Positions 1 to 8,680 of a stretch of DNA of 64,000 nucleotides are shown one piece after another. The stretch spans positions 186,001 to 250,000 of the forward strand of contig NZ_RXFS01000002.1 in the NCBI RefSeq assembly GCF_003952185.1, in the 5' to 3' direction. The notes under the pieces were generated by a model. That model searched no databases, was not told where the DNA came from, and saw only the letters and a list, made by a program, of their open reading frames with translations. Position 1 is the first letter of the stretch. Every line of letters starts with the position of its first letter. Source of the DNA: Variovorax sp. 679. GTDB lineage: Bacteria; Pseudomonadota; Gammaproteobacteria; Burkholderiales; Burkholderiaceae_C. The position numbers and the translations under genes are program-made.

Positions 1-170
1 GCGTGATCCTGAACCGCGCCTGCGATGCCGGCCTGCTGCTGAGCGTCACGGCCGACAAGGTGATCCGCCTCGTGCCGCCGCTCATCCTGAGCATTGCCGA
101 GGCCGACGAGATCGTCGCCATCCTCGCGCCCATCGTCAAAGCCTTCCTGTCGGAGCCTGCACCCCAATGA
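1..170 (+). CDS. argD: Acetylornithine aminotransferase, C-terminal end (partial)
   Basis: Only the last 55 codons are present; the reading frame enters from before base 1 and stops at the TGA ending at 170. The visible tail has the pattern of the C-terminal domain of ArgD-type PLP aminotransferases: a Leu-rich segment, then RLVPPLILS, then an acidic helix starting EADEIV. ArgD converts N-acetylglutamate semialdehyde to N-acetylornithine in arginine synthesis. The stop overlaps the argF start codon as ATGA, and ArgF acts later in the same pathway, which supports the assignment and suggests translational coupling. Another class-III aminotransferase cannot be excluded from 55 residues alone. 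Confidence 0.8.
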   Translation, partial: VILNRACDAGLLLSVTADKVIRLVPPLILSIAEADEIVAILAPIVKAFLSEPAPQ

Positions 171-1099
171 CGACCGCCACCGCGAACACCATCCGGCACT
201 ACCTGCAGTTCGCCGACTTCACGGCCGACGAGTACGCCTACCTCTTCGATCGCATGGCGATCATCAAGAAGAAGTTCAAGACCTACGAGAAGCACCAGCC
301 CCTGGTCGACCGCACGCTGGCGATGATCTTCGAGAAGGCCAGCACGCGCACCCGCGTGAGCTTCGAGGCCGGCATGTACCAGCTGGGCGGCAGCGTGGTG
401 CACCTGACCACCGGCGACAGCCAGCTCGGCCGCGCCGAGCCCATCGAGGACAGCGCCAAGGTCATCAGCCGCATGGTCGACCTGGTGATGATCCGCACCT
501 ACGAGCAGACCAAGATCGACGCCTTCGCCGCGCACTCGCGCGTGCCCGTCATCAACGGCCTGACCAATGAGTTCCACCCCTGCCAGATCCTGGCGGACAT
601 CTTCACCTACATCGAGCACCGCGGCTCCATCCAGGGCAAGACGGTGGCGTGGGTGGGCGACGGCAACAACATGGCCAACACCTGGCTGCAGGCGGCCGAG
701 ATCCTGGGCTTCACGGTGCACGTGAGCACGCCCAGCGGCTACGAGGTGGACCAGTCGATCGCCGGCATCCGCTCGGGCGACAGCTACAAGGTCTTCAAAG
801 ACCCGATGGAAGCCTGTCGCGGCGCCGACTTGGTCACCACCGACGTCTGGACCAGCATGGGCTACGAGGCCGAGAACGAGGCCCGCCGCAAGGCCTTCGC
901 CGACTGGTGCGTCGACGAGGACATGATGCGCATCGCCCAGCCCGGCGCGCTGTTCATGCACTGCCTCCCCGCCCATCGCGGCGAGGAAGTGCAGGCCGAG
1001 GTCATCGACGGGCCGCAGTCGGTGGTATGGGACGAAGCAGAGAACCGCCTGCACGCGCAGAAGGCGCTGATGGAGTTCCTGCTCCTGGGCAAGTTATAG
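167..1099 (+). CDS. argF: Ornithine carbamoyltransferase
   Basis: Cytosolic enzyme that joins carbamoyl phosphate and ornithine to make citrulline. The 310-residue length is normal for the family. The carbamoyl-phosphate loop STRTR is at residues 59-63, HPCQ at 137-140, DVWTSMG (the ornithine-binding SMG loop) at 226-232 and the catalytic HCLP at 265-268, so every signature element is intact. The ATG overlaps the argD stop by four bases, giving an argD-argF operon. The gene ends in TAG, and a ~101-bp structured repeat begins exactly at that stop. Nothing suggests an inactive or catabolic variant. Confidence 0.97.
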   Translation: MTTATANTIRHYLQFADFTADEYAYLFDRMAIIKKKFKTYEKHQPLVDRTLAMIFEKASTRTRVSFEAGMYQLGGSVVHLTTGDSQLGRAEPIEDSAKVISRMVDLVMIRTYEQTKIDAFAAHSRVPVINGLTNEFHPCQILADIFTYIEHRGSIQGKTVAWVGDGNNMANTWLQAAEILGFTVHVSTPSGYEVDQSIAGIRSGDSYKVFKDPMEACRGADLVTTDVWTSMGYEAENEARRKAFADWCVDEDMMRIAQPGALFMHCLPAHRGEEVQAEVIDGPQSVVWDEAENRLHAQKALMEFLLLGKL

Positions 1100-1198
1100 G
1101 CACTCCCCCAGGCTCCGCGCACTTCGTGTCGCTTCGCCACCCCCCTCGCCGGGGGCAACACCAGCGGCCCGGCAAAGCCGGTTCCGCGGTGTTCCTGG
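1097..1198 (+). repeat. Dispersed intergenic repeat, copy A
   Basis: About 102 bp beginning at the argF TAG stop. It shares long identical blocks (for example GCGCACTTCGTGTCGCTTCG) with copies at 7355-7455 and, inverted, 11316-11416. It contains two hairpins, CCCCC-TCGCC-GGGGG and CCGGC-AAA-GCCGG. Between copies the loops change while the stems are kept. Confidence 0.85.
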
Positions 1199-1223
1199 AA
1201 CAGATCGTCAACAAAGCATCGCA

Positions 1224-1538
1224 ATGAATGATTGCCAGCAATGCGGCGCCTGCTGCGCCAGCTACCGCGTCGATTTCAGCGTGCATGAACTCGACGACAA
1301 CGGCGGCAAGGTGCCTTCGGGCCTCGCCGTCGACGTGAACGACGCCATCTGCCGCATGCGCGGTACCGACCACACGCCCCCGCGCTGCGCCGCGCTCACC
1401 GGAAAGATCGGCCAGTCCGTGGGCTGCGGCATCTACGAATGGCGTCCCAACCCATGCCACGAGCTGCAGGCCGGCAGCGACGCCTGCGAGCGGGCGCGGG
1501 CCCGGCACGGACTGCCGGCGCTCTCCTCGCTGCACTGA
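1224..1538 (+). CDS. YkgJ-family cysteine-cluster protein
   Basis: Small 104-residue protein that opens with a CxxCxxCC cluster (C4, C7, C10, C11) and has further cysteines at 43, 55, 68, 78 and 88. This is the layout of the YkgJ / zinc- or iron-chelating CxxCxxCC family (UPF0153). The cysteines probably bind a metal or Fe-S cluster, but no biochemical role is established for the family and I assign none. It follows repeat copy A and precedes the kyn operon on the same strand with an 81-base gap, and there is no clear functional link to either neighbour. The start is the first ATG; no strong ribosome-binding site is visible. Confidence 0.75.
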   Translation: MNDCQQCGACCASYRVDFSVHELDDNGGKVPSGLAVDVNDAICRMRGTDHTPPRCAALTGKIGQSVGCGIYEWRPNPCHELQAGSDACERARARHGLPALSSLH

Positions 1539-1567
1539 AACGCCCGCGGTTCAACTTGTCACATTGG

Positions 1568-1587
1568 GTGTTGGAAATAACCGACAC
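1568..1587. promoter_or_regulatory. Imperfect palindrome upstream of kynB
   Basis: GTGTTGG-AAATAA-CCGACAC: seven-base arms with one mismatch around an AT-rich centre, ending 32 bases before the kynB ATG. It is a candidate operator for a kyn regulator; kyn operons in related bacteria are often controlled by Lrp/AsnC-type KynR. No such regulator lies nearby, so the assignment is inference. Confidence 0.35.
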
Positions 1588-1619
1588 CACGACCTCTCGC
1601 CCGGCGCTACCTTCGCGCC

Positions 1620-2273
1620 ATGCGTTCACAGCAACCTCGCCCACGAATCTGGGACATCTCGCCGCCAGTGCATGAAGGCGCGCCGGTCTTTCCCGGCGAC
1701 ACGCCCTACCAGCAGCGCTGGGCCGCGACCATTTCGCCGGGCTGCCCGGTCAATGTCAGCGAGATCAAGCTCTCGCCCCACGTCGGCGCGCACGCCGATG
1801 CCCCGCTGCACTACGACCCCGAAGGCCAGACCATCGGCGACGTCGACCTCACACCCTTCCTCGGCCCCTGCCGCGTGATCCACGCGATAGCCAAGGGTCC
1901 GCTGGTCGAGTGGGACCACATCGCCCACGCCGTCGACAGCACCCTGCCCCCGCGCGTGCTGGTTCGCACCTACGCCACCATGCCGGTCGACCGCTGGGAT
2001 CCGGAGCTTGCCGCCTACGCCCCCGCCACCGTCGAACGCCTCGCCGCCATGGGCGTGAAGCTCATCGGCATCGACACCGCCAGCATCGACCCGGCCGACA
2101 GCAAGACGCTGGAAAGCCACCAACGAATCCGCCGCCTCGACATGCGCGTGCTCGAGAACCTCGTGCTCGACGACGTGCCCGAGGGCGACTACGAACTCAT
2201 CGCGCTGCCGCTCAAGCTGGTCAGCGCCGATGCCTCCCCCGTTCGCGCCGTGCTGCGCGATCTTCCCCGCTGA
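1620..2273 (+). CDS. kynB: Kynurenine formamidase (arylformamidase)
   Basis: Hydrolyses N-formylkynurenine to kynurenine and formate, the second step of the kynurenine route of tryptophan breakdown. The 217-residue length fits the metal-dependent KynB cyclase-like family. The signature HxGxHxDxxxH is present as H54, G56, H58, D60 and H64, and a PGDTPY motif lies near residue 25, as expected. It is the first gene of kynB-kynU-kynA, read in one direction with almost no gaps, and the operon context makes the call secure. The gene starts 33 bases after a palindrome that may be its operator. Confidence 0.95.
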   Translation: MRSQQPRPRIWDISPPVHEGAPVFPGDTPYQQRWAATISPGCPVNVSEIKLSPHVGAHADAPLHYDPEGQTIGDVDLTPFLGPCRVIHAIAKGPLVEWDHIAHAVDSTLPPRVLVRTYATMPVDRWDPELAAYAPATVERLAAMGVKLIGIDTASIDPADSKTLESHQRIRRLDMRVLENLVLDDVPEGDYELIALPLKLVSADASPVRAVLRDLPR

Positions 2274-2283
2274 AACCTCCACC

Positions 2284-3561
2284 ATGACGACTCTTGCAGA
2301 TTGCCGCGCGCTAGACGCGCAAGACCCGCTGCGCGCCTTGCGCGACCAATTCACGATTCCCGAAGACGTTCTGTATCTCGACGGCAACTCGCTCGGCGTG
2401 ATGCCCAAAGCCGCTCCGACGCGCATCGCCGAAGTCGTGACGAAGGAATGGGGCGAAGGCCTCATCCGCTCGTGGAACACCGCGAGCTGGTTCGACCTGC
2501 CGCAGCGCCTGGGCGACAAGGTGGCCCGCCTGATCGGCGCCGCGCCCGGCGAAGTGGTGTGCACCGACAGCACTTCGGTGAACCTCTACAAGGTGCTGTT
2601 CGCAGCGCTCTCGCAGCAGAAGGACAGCGGCCGCAAGCTGGTCATCAGCGAACGCAGCAACTTCCCGACCGACCTCTACATCGCCGAGTCGCTGTGCCGC
2701 GAGCGCGGCTTCACGCTGAAGCTGATCGACGCGAGCGAATTGCCCGGCGTGCTGACCAATGAGGTGGCCGTGCTGATGCTCACGCACGTCAACTACCGCA
2801 CCGGCGCCATGCACGACATGAAGGCCGTCACCGCCGCAGCACATGCGGTTGGCGCGCTCACCGTGTGGGACCTCGCGCACAGCGCGGGCGCGGTGCCCGT
2901 GGCGCTCAACGAAAGCAACGCCGACTACGCGATCGGCTGCGGCTACAAGTACCTGAACGGCGGCCCCGGCGCGCCGGCCTTCGCATGGGTGCACACCAAG
3001 CACGCGAGCCAGTTCGAACAGCCGCTGTCCGGCTGGTGGGGCCACGCGGCGCCCTTCGAGTTCACGCCGCATTACCGCCCCGCCCCGGGCGTGGGCCGCT
3101 ATCTGTGCGGCACGCAGCCGATCATCGCGCTGGCTGGTCTGGAATGCGGTCTCGACACCGTGCTCGCGGCCGAAGCCTTCAACGGCGGCAATGGCGCGAT
3201 GTCCGCGCTGCGCACCAAGTCGCTCGCGCTCACCGACCTCTTCATCAAGCTGGTCGAAGAGCGTTGCGCGGGCCAGGGCCTTTCGCTCGTCACGCCGCGC
3301 GACCATGCGCTGCGCGGCTCGCAGGTCTGCCTCAGCCGCGAAGAAGGTGCCTACGCCATCGTGCAGGCGCTGATCGCGCGCGGCGTGATCGGCGACTACC
3401 GCGCCGGCGACTCGCAGATGCCCGACATCCTGCGCTTCGGCTTCACGCCGCTGTACATCGGCTTCGAGGACGTGTGGAACTCGGTCGAGCACCTCGTGCA
3501 GGTGCTCGAAACCGGTGATTGGCGACGCCCTGAATTCAACCGCAAGAACGCAGTGACATGA
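2284..3561 (+). CDS. kynU: Kynureninase
   Basis: PLP enzyme that cleaves kynurenine to anthranilate and alanine. I chose the ATG at 2284 (425 residues), ten bases after the kynB stop. The frame is open further upstream to 2230, but those codons overlap the end of kynB and read as unlikely protein. The PLP lysine is K222 in [10 protein letters not shown], and the cofactor-contacting WDLAHSAG lies at residues 195-202. The length matches bacterial kynureninases (about 415-425). The stop overlaps the kynA start as ATGA. With KynA and KynB the operon runs tryptophan to anthranilate. Confidence 0.96.
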   Translation: MTTLADCRALDAQDPLRALRDQFTIPEDVLYLDGNSLGVMPKAAPTRIAEVVTKEWGEGLIRSWNTASWFDLPQRLGDKVARLIGAAPGEVVCTDSTSVNLYKVLFAALSQQKDSGRKLVISERSNFPTDLYIAESLCRERGFTLKLIDASELPGVLTNEVAVLMLTHVNYRTGAMHDMKAVTAAAHAVGALTVWDLAHSAGAVPVALNESNADYAIGCGYKYLNGGPGAPAFAWVHTKHASQFEQPLSGWWGHAAPFEFTPHYRPAPGVGRYLCGTQPIIALAGLECGLDTVLAAEAFNGGNGAMSALRTKSLALTDLFIKLVEERCAGQGLSLVTPRDHALRGSQVCLSREEGAYAIVQALIARGVIGDYRAGDSQMPDILRFGFTPLYIGFEDVWNSVEHLVQVLETGDWRRPEFNRKNAVT

Positions 3562-4418
3562 GCGCCGACAAGAGCCCCGCTACAAGCCCCGAGAACATCG
3601 TTCACGAAGAGAAGGCGCAGCTGGACTTCAGCAAGTCCATGAGCTACGGCGACTACCTGCACCTCGACGAGATCCTCAACGCCCAGCATCCGCTTTCGCC
3701 CGCGCACGACGAGATGCTCTTCATCGTGCAGCACCAGACCAGCGAGCTCTGGATGAAGCTGATGCTGCACGAGCTGCACGCCGCCATCTCCTGCATCGCC
3801 GAAGAGAAACTGCCCGACGCCTTCAAGATGCTCGCGCGCGTGAGCCGCATCATGGAGCAGCTGGTGAACGCATGGACCGTGCTCTCGACCATGACCCCGC
3901 CCGAATACACGGCGATGCGCCCCTACCTCGCCAACTCCAGCGGCTTCCAGAGCGCGCAGTACCGCTGCATCGAGTTCGCGCTGGGCAACAAGAACGCCGC
4001 CATGCTCAAGCCGCACGCGCACCGCGCCGACCTGCTGGCGCAGGTCGATGCGGCCTATCGCGCGCCATCGCTGTACGACGAGTCGCTGCGCCTCTTGGCG
4101 CGCCATGGCCTGCCCGTACCTGCAGACCGGCTGGAGCGTGACTGGACCCAGCCTTATGAGCCGAGCGACGGCGTCGAGGCGGCATGGCTCACGGTCTACC
4201 GCAACCCGCACGAATACTGGGACCTGTACCAGCTCGGCGAAAAGCTCACCGACCTCGAAGACGCCTTCCGCCTCTGGCGCTTTCGCCATGTGACGACCGT
4301 CGAGCGCGTGATCGGCTTCAAGCGCGGCACCGGCGGCACGGGCGGCGTGAGCTACCTGCGCAAGATGCTCGACGTGGTGCTGTTCCCCGAGATCTGGAAG
4401 CTGCGCACCGACCTGTAG
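3558..4418 (+). CDS. kynA: Tryptophan 2,3-dioxygenase
   Basis: Haem enzyme that opens the indole ring of L-tryptophan to give N-formylkynurenine. The 286-residue length is typical. Residues that align with those known to matter in the Xanthomonas enzyme are all present: H59 in [12 protein letters not shown]121 in MRPYL, T258 in RGTGGTGG and the haem ligand H244 in FRHVTTVER. It is the last gene of kynBUA and overlaps kynU by four bases. The TAG stop is followed at once by the small palindrome CCGGC-GAA-GCCGG, similar to one hairpin of the dispersed repeat. Confidence 0.97.
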   Translation: MSADKSPATSPENIVHEEKAQLDFSKSMSYGDYLHLDEILNAQHPLSPAHDEMLFIVQHQTSELWMKLMLHELHAAISCIAEEKLPDAFKMLARVSRIMEQLVNAWTVLSTMTPPEYTAMRPYLANSSGFQSAQYRCIEFALGNKNAAMLKPHAHRADLLAQVDAAYRAPSLYDESLRLLARHGLPVPADRLERDWTQPYEPSDGVEAAWLTVYRNPHEYWDLYQLGEKLTDLEDAFRLWRFRHVTTVERVIGFKRGTGGTGGVSYLRKMLDVVLFPEIWKLRTDL

Positions 4419-4435
4419 CCGGCGAAGCCGGCTCC
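4416..4435 (+). repeat. REP-like palindrome at the kynA stop
   Basis: Directly after the kynA TAG comes CCGGC-GAA-GCCGG followed by CTCC. It resembles the second hairpin and flank of the ~101-bp dispersed repeat (CCGGC-RAA-GCCGGTTCC) and also REP-type palindromes in general. It may be a truncated copy or a weak terminator. Confidence 0.4.
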
Positions 4436-4440
4436 TACAA

Positions 4441-4651
4441 TCCGCCCGGCACCGGCACTTCAAGACTCGACAAGGCTTTGCGATTCGTCGCCCGGTCTTG
4501 TGCTGCGGGGGAACCCCGTGGTGGATGGATGGCTACACATTCCGGCGCGTGAGCCCGACTGCGCTGCCGCGCAGCCCAGCTAGCGCATCACCGGCTGGTT
4601 GAAGGGCCGGTTGCCACCCATCTTCACCGGCTTCGCGGCCTGCATTCATTC
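4441..4651 (+). ncRNA. Structured leader of the reverse transcriptase; candidate msr-msd-like RNA
   Basis: This stretch holds several inverted repeats. CAAGAC (4461-4466) pairs with GTCTTG (4495-4500) and encloses GCGA-TTCG-TCGC (4480-4491). CGGGG-GAA-CCCCG is at 4506-4518. A long-range stem pairs 4520-4533 with 4613-4628 and encloses CTGCGC-TGCC-GCGCAG (4559-4574) and ACCGGC/GCCGGT (4590-4611). A base stem enclosing hairpins just upstream of a retron-type reverse transcriptase is the arrangement of retron a1/a2 and msr-msd. The enclosed part (about 110 nt) is short for a retron and no branching guanosine was identified, so the call is tentative. Confidence 0.4.
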
Positions 4652-6037
4652 ATGACGCGTGAACTGAGCTACAGGGAGTGGATCGCACGCAGCCTCGCAA
4701 GGGCCTTGCTCGCCGATGCGAGGCAGCCCGGCGGCACAGCACCGGGCGCCTTGCGCGCACGGGCCGCCGCCACGCTGGGTGCCGATTCGCCCTGGCTGAA
4801 GCCGCTGGCCGAAGCACTCGGCAACCGCTCGCAGGCCACGTGGCAGCGCACCGACCTGGCCGCGCTGGCGAAGGCGATCCACGACATGCCCGAGCTGGAC
4901 GCAGCCTTCGAGCAGAACGAGCAGCCGCGCGTGCGGCGCATCATCCTGCGGCCCGCGCAGATGCTTCCGCGCCCGATGGGGCTGGACCATTTCGCGCTGC
5001 CCAGCATCCCCACGCAGGTCGACCTCGCTCGATGGCTTGAGCTGGACGCGGATCGGCTGGAGTGGCTCACATCGCCGGCACAGGCCTTTCGCGCGCACGC
5101 CGACCCACGCGTCGAGCCCGCATCACACTACCGCTACCAGCTTCAGCCCAAGCGCCTCGGCGGCCTTCGCCTGCTCGAGATTCCGAAGGCCGACCTGAAG
5201 CGCGCGCAGCGCCGCATCCTCGACGACCTGCTACGGCCCGTGCCCGTGCACGAAGCGGCGCACGGCTTCGTGCAGGGCCGGTCAGTCGCGAGCCACGCGG
5301 CCGCGCATGCCGGCAAGGAGGTCGTGATCGGCTTCGACCTGCGCGACTTCTTCCCCGGCGTTCGCGCCTCGCGCGTGCACGCCACATGGCGCACGCTCGG
5401 TTATCCCGAAGGCGTGGCGCGCGCCCTCACCGCGCTGTGCACGCACCGCACCGACGCCGCGGTGATCGAACGCCTGCGCGACGACGGCGGGCTCGACTGG
5501 ATGGGCGCCAAGCGCCTCGCCGCGCCGCATCTGCCCCAGGGCTCGCCCTGCTCGCCCGCGCTGGCCAATCTCTGCGCCTTCCGGCTCGACCTGCGGCTCG
5601 AAGGTCTCGCGTGGGTCTTCGGCGCCACCTACACACGCTATGCCGACGATCTCGTGTTCTCCGGGCCGGCCTCGCTGCGTGCGCAGTTCACCGCCCTGCG
5701 CGCATGGGTCGACGGCATTGCGGCCGACGAAGGTTTCGAGCTGCACCCGCGCAAGCTGCGCTGCATGCCGCAGCATCGCCAGCAGCGCGTGACCGGTGTG
5801 GTCGTCAACGACAAGGCCAACGCACCGCGCGAAGATTTCGACCGGCTCAAGGCCGTGCTGCATCGCTGCGCGATGGACGGCCCCGCCAGCCAGAACCGCG
5901 CGAAGGTGGACGACTTTCGCGGCCATCTGCTGGGCCACATCGCGTGGATCGGCCAGTTCAACCCCACGCGCAAGGCCCGGCTGATGAGGCTCTTCGAACG
6001 CATCGACTGGACGGGTACCACACAAACGCCCTCATGA
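4652..6037 (+). CDS. Retron-type reverse transcriptase
   Basis: 461-residue RNA-directed DNA polymerase. A 150-residue N-terminal extension without recognised motifs precedes the fingers and palm. The catalytic aspartates are in GFDLRDFF (D229) and YADD (residues 330-333); QGSPCSP is at 296-302. Retron hallmarks are visible: HGF near 204-206, HAAAH at 215-219 in place of the usual NAxxH, and VTG at 380-382. No maturase, endonuclease or integrase domain follows, which argues against a group II intron. A leader rich in hairpins lies just upstream and a SUKH/ankyrin gene starts 70 bases downstream. It may be a retron defence unit or a chromosomally fixed retron-like RT of unknown role. No clear ribosome-binding site precedes the ATG. 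Confidence 0.85.
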   Translation: MTRELSYREWIARSLARALLADARQPGGTAPGALRARAAATLGADSPWLKPLAEALGNRSQATWQRTDLAALAKAIHDMPELDAAFEQNEQPRVRRIILRPAQMLPRPMGLDHFALPSIPTQVDLARWLELDADRLEWLTSPAQAFRAHADPRVEPASHYRYQLQPKRLGGLRLLEIPKADLKRAQRRILDDLLRPVPVHEAAHGFVQGRSVASHAAAHAGKEVVIGFDLRDFFPGVRASRVHATWRTLGYPEGVARALTALCTHRTDAAVIERLRDDGGLDWMGAKRLAAPHLPQGSPCSPALANLCAFRLDLRLEGLAWVFGATYTRYADDLVFSGPASLRAQFTALRAWVDGIAADEGFELHPRKLRCMPQHRQQRVTGVVVNDKANAPREDFDRLKAVLHRCAMDGPASQNRAKVDDFRGHLLGHIAWIGQFNPTRKARLMRLFERIDWTGTTQTPS

Positions 6038-6106
6038 ATCTGGGGTGGCCCGGATTGCTCCGCGAGCGCAAAGCGCTACATTTTTGAAAACAACGGAGGC
6101 CCAGCC

Positions 6107-7357
6107 ATGAACGACATCCGGTTCACACCCGACGAGCTCTCCACCCTGCGCGAACACGGCATCGTGCTGTTCGCCGACCGCGTGATCTTCGACGCGCAGC
6201 CGCCGATGCCACGCCAGCAGATCGATGCCGTGCAGGCCGTGTGCGCAGGCCCCGTTCCCGAAGCGCTGGTCGAGCTGTGGCAGCTGACGGCGGGCGGACG
6301 GCTCGACTACGACCTCTCGCTCGAGATGAACGGCAACCTCGAGGGCATCAGCTGGAACGAGCTGTTCTGGGACGGCAGCGACGGCTACCACGACCTGCAG
6401 GGCTGGATCGAGCACGAGCAGGAACTGGCGCAGGAAGCCGCCGAGGAAAGCGGCACGCCCTGGGGCGGCAAGCTCTCGCACCTTCCCTTCGGCGGCTTCG
6501 AGTACACCGACCGCATCTACGCGGTGGTCGAGCCCGGCGCCGGGCACGGGCAGATCGTCGCGTGGAAGAAGGGCCTGCCGCCGGCCTGGACGCACGCACT
6601 GCACGAGGACAGCGTGAACACCGTCGCGCCAGACCTGCGCGGCGCCTTCGCGGCGCTGCGCCTGGACGAAGACCCGCTGGCCCCCACGAGCGACTATTTC
6701 TCAGGCCAGACGCTGCTGGGCTATCTCGACGACCGGCACGAGGACCACGGGCTCGACCTCGACCTGATGGACAAGCTGGTGACCTTCTATTGCCGCGCCG
6801 TGGTCGACTGGCGCACGCCGCTGGCCGAAGGCACGCTGCGCCACCAGCCGCAGCTCGCGCGCGTGGCCCTGCGGCATGCGATCGGCACCGACGATGCCGG
6901 GCTGGTGGCCGAGCTGGCCGCCGCGGGCGTGGGCTTCGACGGGCCGCACCAGGGCAGCGCGCTGGCAACCGACGTTGCGGTGAGCCACGGCGCCTTCGCC
7001 GCCGCAGCAGCACTGGTGCGCGCGGGCGCGCCGGTGGCGGCCGACGCCCTGCGCAACATCGACGGGCAGATCGCGCCCGAACTCACGAGCGCCCTTCTGG
7101 CCAACGGCGCGGAGCCCAACGTGGCAGCCATCGTCAAGTGCGCGGCATGCGGCGCACCCGCGAGCGCACACCTGATCGCGGACGCCTGCGCGAAGGCGGG
7201 CATCGACGTGGCGCCGGCGTTCGTCGCCGAGCGCGACGCGATGCTGCTCGACCTGGAGAACTCGCTGGCGAAGATGCAGGACGGGAAGTACGGCCACTAC
7301 CTGGGGCAGGAAGGGCTCGCGGAACGCATCGAGCACTTGCAGACGTTCAGACTGTAG
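6107..7357 (+). CDS. SUKH (SMI1/KNR4)-domain protein with ankyrin-like C-terminus
   Basis: 416 residues. The N-terminal half carries SMI1/KNR4 (SUKH-1) features: LVELWQLTAGG near residue 55, LPFGGFEYTDRIYAVVEP around 127-144 and GQIVAWKKG after it. From about residue 235 the protein becomes Ala-rich helical pairs (for example DDAGLVAELAAAGVGF and GAFAAAAALVRAGA) that read as degenerate ankyrin repeats. SUKH proteins are often immunity proteins of polymorphic toxins, and ankyrin repeats mediate protein contacts. No toxin is encoded next to it. The gene follows the reverse transcriptase by 70 bases on the same strand, so it may be co-transcribed and act with it; that is inference. Repeat copy B starts at its TAG stop. 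Confidence 0.7.
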   Translation: MNDIRFTPDELSTLREHGIVLFADRVIFDAQPPMPRQQIDAVQAVCAGPVPEALVELWQLTAGGRLDYDLSLEMNGNLEGISWNELFWDGSDGYHDLQGWIEHEQELAQEAAEESGTPWGGKLSHLPFGGFEYTDRIYAVVEPGAGHGQIVAWKKGLPPAWTHALHEDSVNTVAPDLRGAFAALRLDEDPLAPTSDYFSGQTLLGYLDDRHEDHGLDLDLMDKLVTFYCRAVVDWRTPLAEGTLRHQPQLARVALRHAIGTDDAGLVAELAAAGVGFDGPHQGSALATDVAVSHGAFAAAAALVRAGAPVAADALRNIDGQIAPELTSALLANGAEPNVAAIVKCAACGAPASAHLIADACAKAGIDVAPAFVAERDAMLLDLENSLAKMQDGKYGHYLGQEGLAERIEHLQTFRL

Positions 7358-7455
7358 ACCGCCCCCAGGCTTCGCGCACTTCGTGTCGCTTCGCCTTCCC
7401 CCTCGCCGGGGGCAACACCGGTGGCCCGGCGAAGCCGGTTCCACGGTGTTTCTGG
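7355..7455 (+). repeat. Dispersed intergenic repeat, copy B
   Basis: About 101 bp starting at the TAG stop of the SUKH/ankyrin gene and closely matching copy A (1097-1198) and the inverse of copy C (11316-11416). Hairpins CCCCC-TCGCC-GGGGG and CCGGC-GAA-GCCGG are kept. It lies between convergent genes. Confidence 0.85.
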
Positions 7456-7490
7456 CGTTGGTGCCCGTTCCACGGGCACCGATGCGCATC

Positions 7491-8675
7491 TCAGCCGCCG
7501 TACAGCCAGGGCTGATCGAGCAGCTTCGTGCCCAGCAGGCGCATCGCCATATCGCGGCCCAGTCGCACTGCGCCGGTGGCGTGGAAGATCTCGCCATTGC
7601 GGCGGGCGCGCGCCTGCACCTGCGCGTTGCGCGCCCAGCGCGCCTCGGCATAACGCGCGAAGGCGGCGGGGACATTCGCAGCGCTGCCATCGCCAAGCGC
7701 ATCGGCCAGCGCCACCGAGTCCTCGATGGCCATGCCGGCGCCCTGCGCGAGGTACGGCACCATCGGATGCGCCGCATCGCCCACCAGCGCGACGCGCTCG
7801 TGCGCCATGTCGGCCGGGCCGGTCATGGGTGCGCGGTCGCCGAGCGACCAGGCGCGCCAGCCGGGCATCGCATCGAGCAGTGATTGCAGGCCGACGCAGC
7901 TGCGGCCCATGGCCTGCTTCAGGGCGGCGATGCTGCTGGACTGGTCCCAGTCGCGCGCGTCGCCGGCCGGGGCCGATTCGGCGATCACCACCACGTTGAG
8001 CCAGCCGCCGCCTCGCACCGGGTACGCCACCGCGTGCAGGCGCGGGCCGAGCCAGACATCGACACGGCTGCGGCGCAACGCGGCGGGCACGCGCGACTGC
8101 TCGACCAGCGCGCGCCATGCCGTGTGGCCGGTGACGCGCGGGGACTGTGCGGCGGAAGCGCAATCCAGCTGCCGCCGCACCAGGCTCCAGAGGCCGTCGG
8201 CCCCGACGACGGCTTCGCCTTCCCAGGCGCGCGCGTCGGTGCTCGACAGGCAGACGAGGTCGTCGCTGGTTTCCACCTGCCTGATATGTGCGCCGGTCAC
8301 CAGCGCGCCGGTGCCACGCGCGCGCACGGCATCGAGCAGCAGGCCGTGCAGGTCGGCACGATGAACACAGAAATAGGGGGCGCCGTAGCGCTGCTGCATG
8401 GCGTCGGCCAGCGGCATGCGGGCCAGCTCGGAGCCGCTTTCGGCGCTGTGCACCACCAGCGCCTCGGGCCGCGCCGCGATGGCCGCGAGTCCGGGGCCGA
8501 GGTCCAGTTGCTGAAGTCGCCGCGTGGCATTGGGACCGAGCTGCACGCCGGCGCCGATCTCGCCGAAGACGGCCGCCTGCTCGAAGACGTCGACCCGATG
8601 GCGATGCCTGGAAAGCGCCAGCGCGGTGGCCAGCCCCCCGATGCCGCCCCCGGCGACGAGGATGTGCGCGGGCAT
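7491..8675 (-). CDS. FAD-dependent aromatic-ring monooxygenase (salicylate hydroxylase-like)
   Basis: 394 residues from the ATG at 8675. The N-terminus has the dinucleotide-binding GGGIGG (residues 9-14), and the second FAD motif, a GDAAHP sequence followed by AQGAGMAIED, lies in the C-terminal half. This is the class A flavoprotein hydroxylase pattern of salicylate, 3-hydroxybenzoate and 6-hydroxynicotinate hydroxylases. These enzymes use NAD(P)H and oxygen to hydroxylate a phenolic ring. The substrate cannot be told from sequence, and no ring-cleavage genes lie nearby. The frame is open 34 codons further upstream into the neighbouring cysteine-rich gene, but the ATG before the Rossmann strand is the natural start. 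It is the last of the feo-direction genes, five bases after its neighbour. Confidence 0.8.
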   Translation of the reverse strand: MPAHILVAGGGIGGLATALALSRHRHRVDVFEQAAVFGEIGAGVQLGPNATRRLQQLDLGPGLAAIAARPEALVVHSAESGSELARMPLADAMQQRYGAPYFCVHRADLHGLLLDAVRARGTGALVTGAHIRQVETSDDLVCLSSTDARAWEGEAVVGADGLWSLVRRQLDCASAAQSPRVTGHTAWRALVEQSRVPAALRRSRVDVWLGPRLHAVAYPVRGGGWLNVVVIAESAPAGDARDWDQSSSIAALKQAMGRSCVGLQSLLDAMPGWRAWSLGDRAPMTGPADMAHERVALVGDAAHPMVPYLAQGAGMAIEDSVALADALGDGSAANVPAAFARYAEARWARNAQVQARARRNGEIFHATGAVRLGRDMAMRLLGTKLLDQPWLYGG

Positions 8676-8680
8676 CGGAC

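Noticed and set aside
4652..6037. Group II intron maturase
   Set aside because: No maturase (X) or HNH endonuclease domain follows the RT domain and no intron-like boundaries or domain V hairpin were seen.
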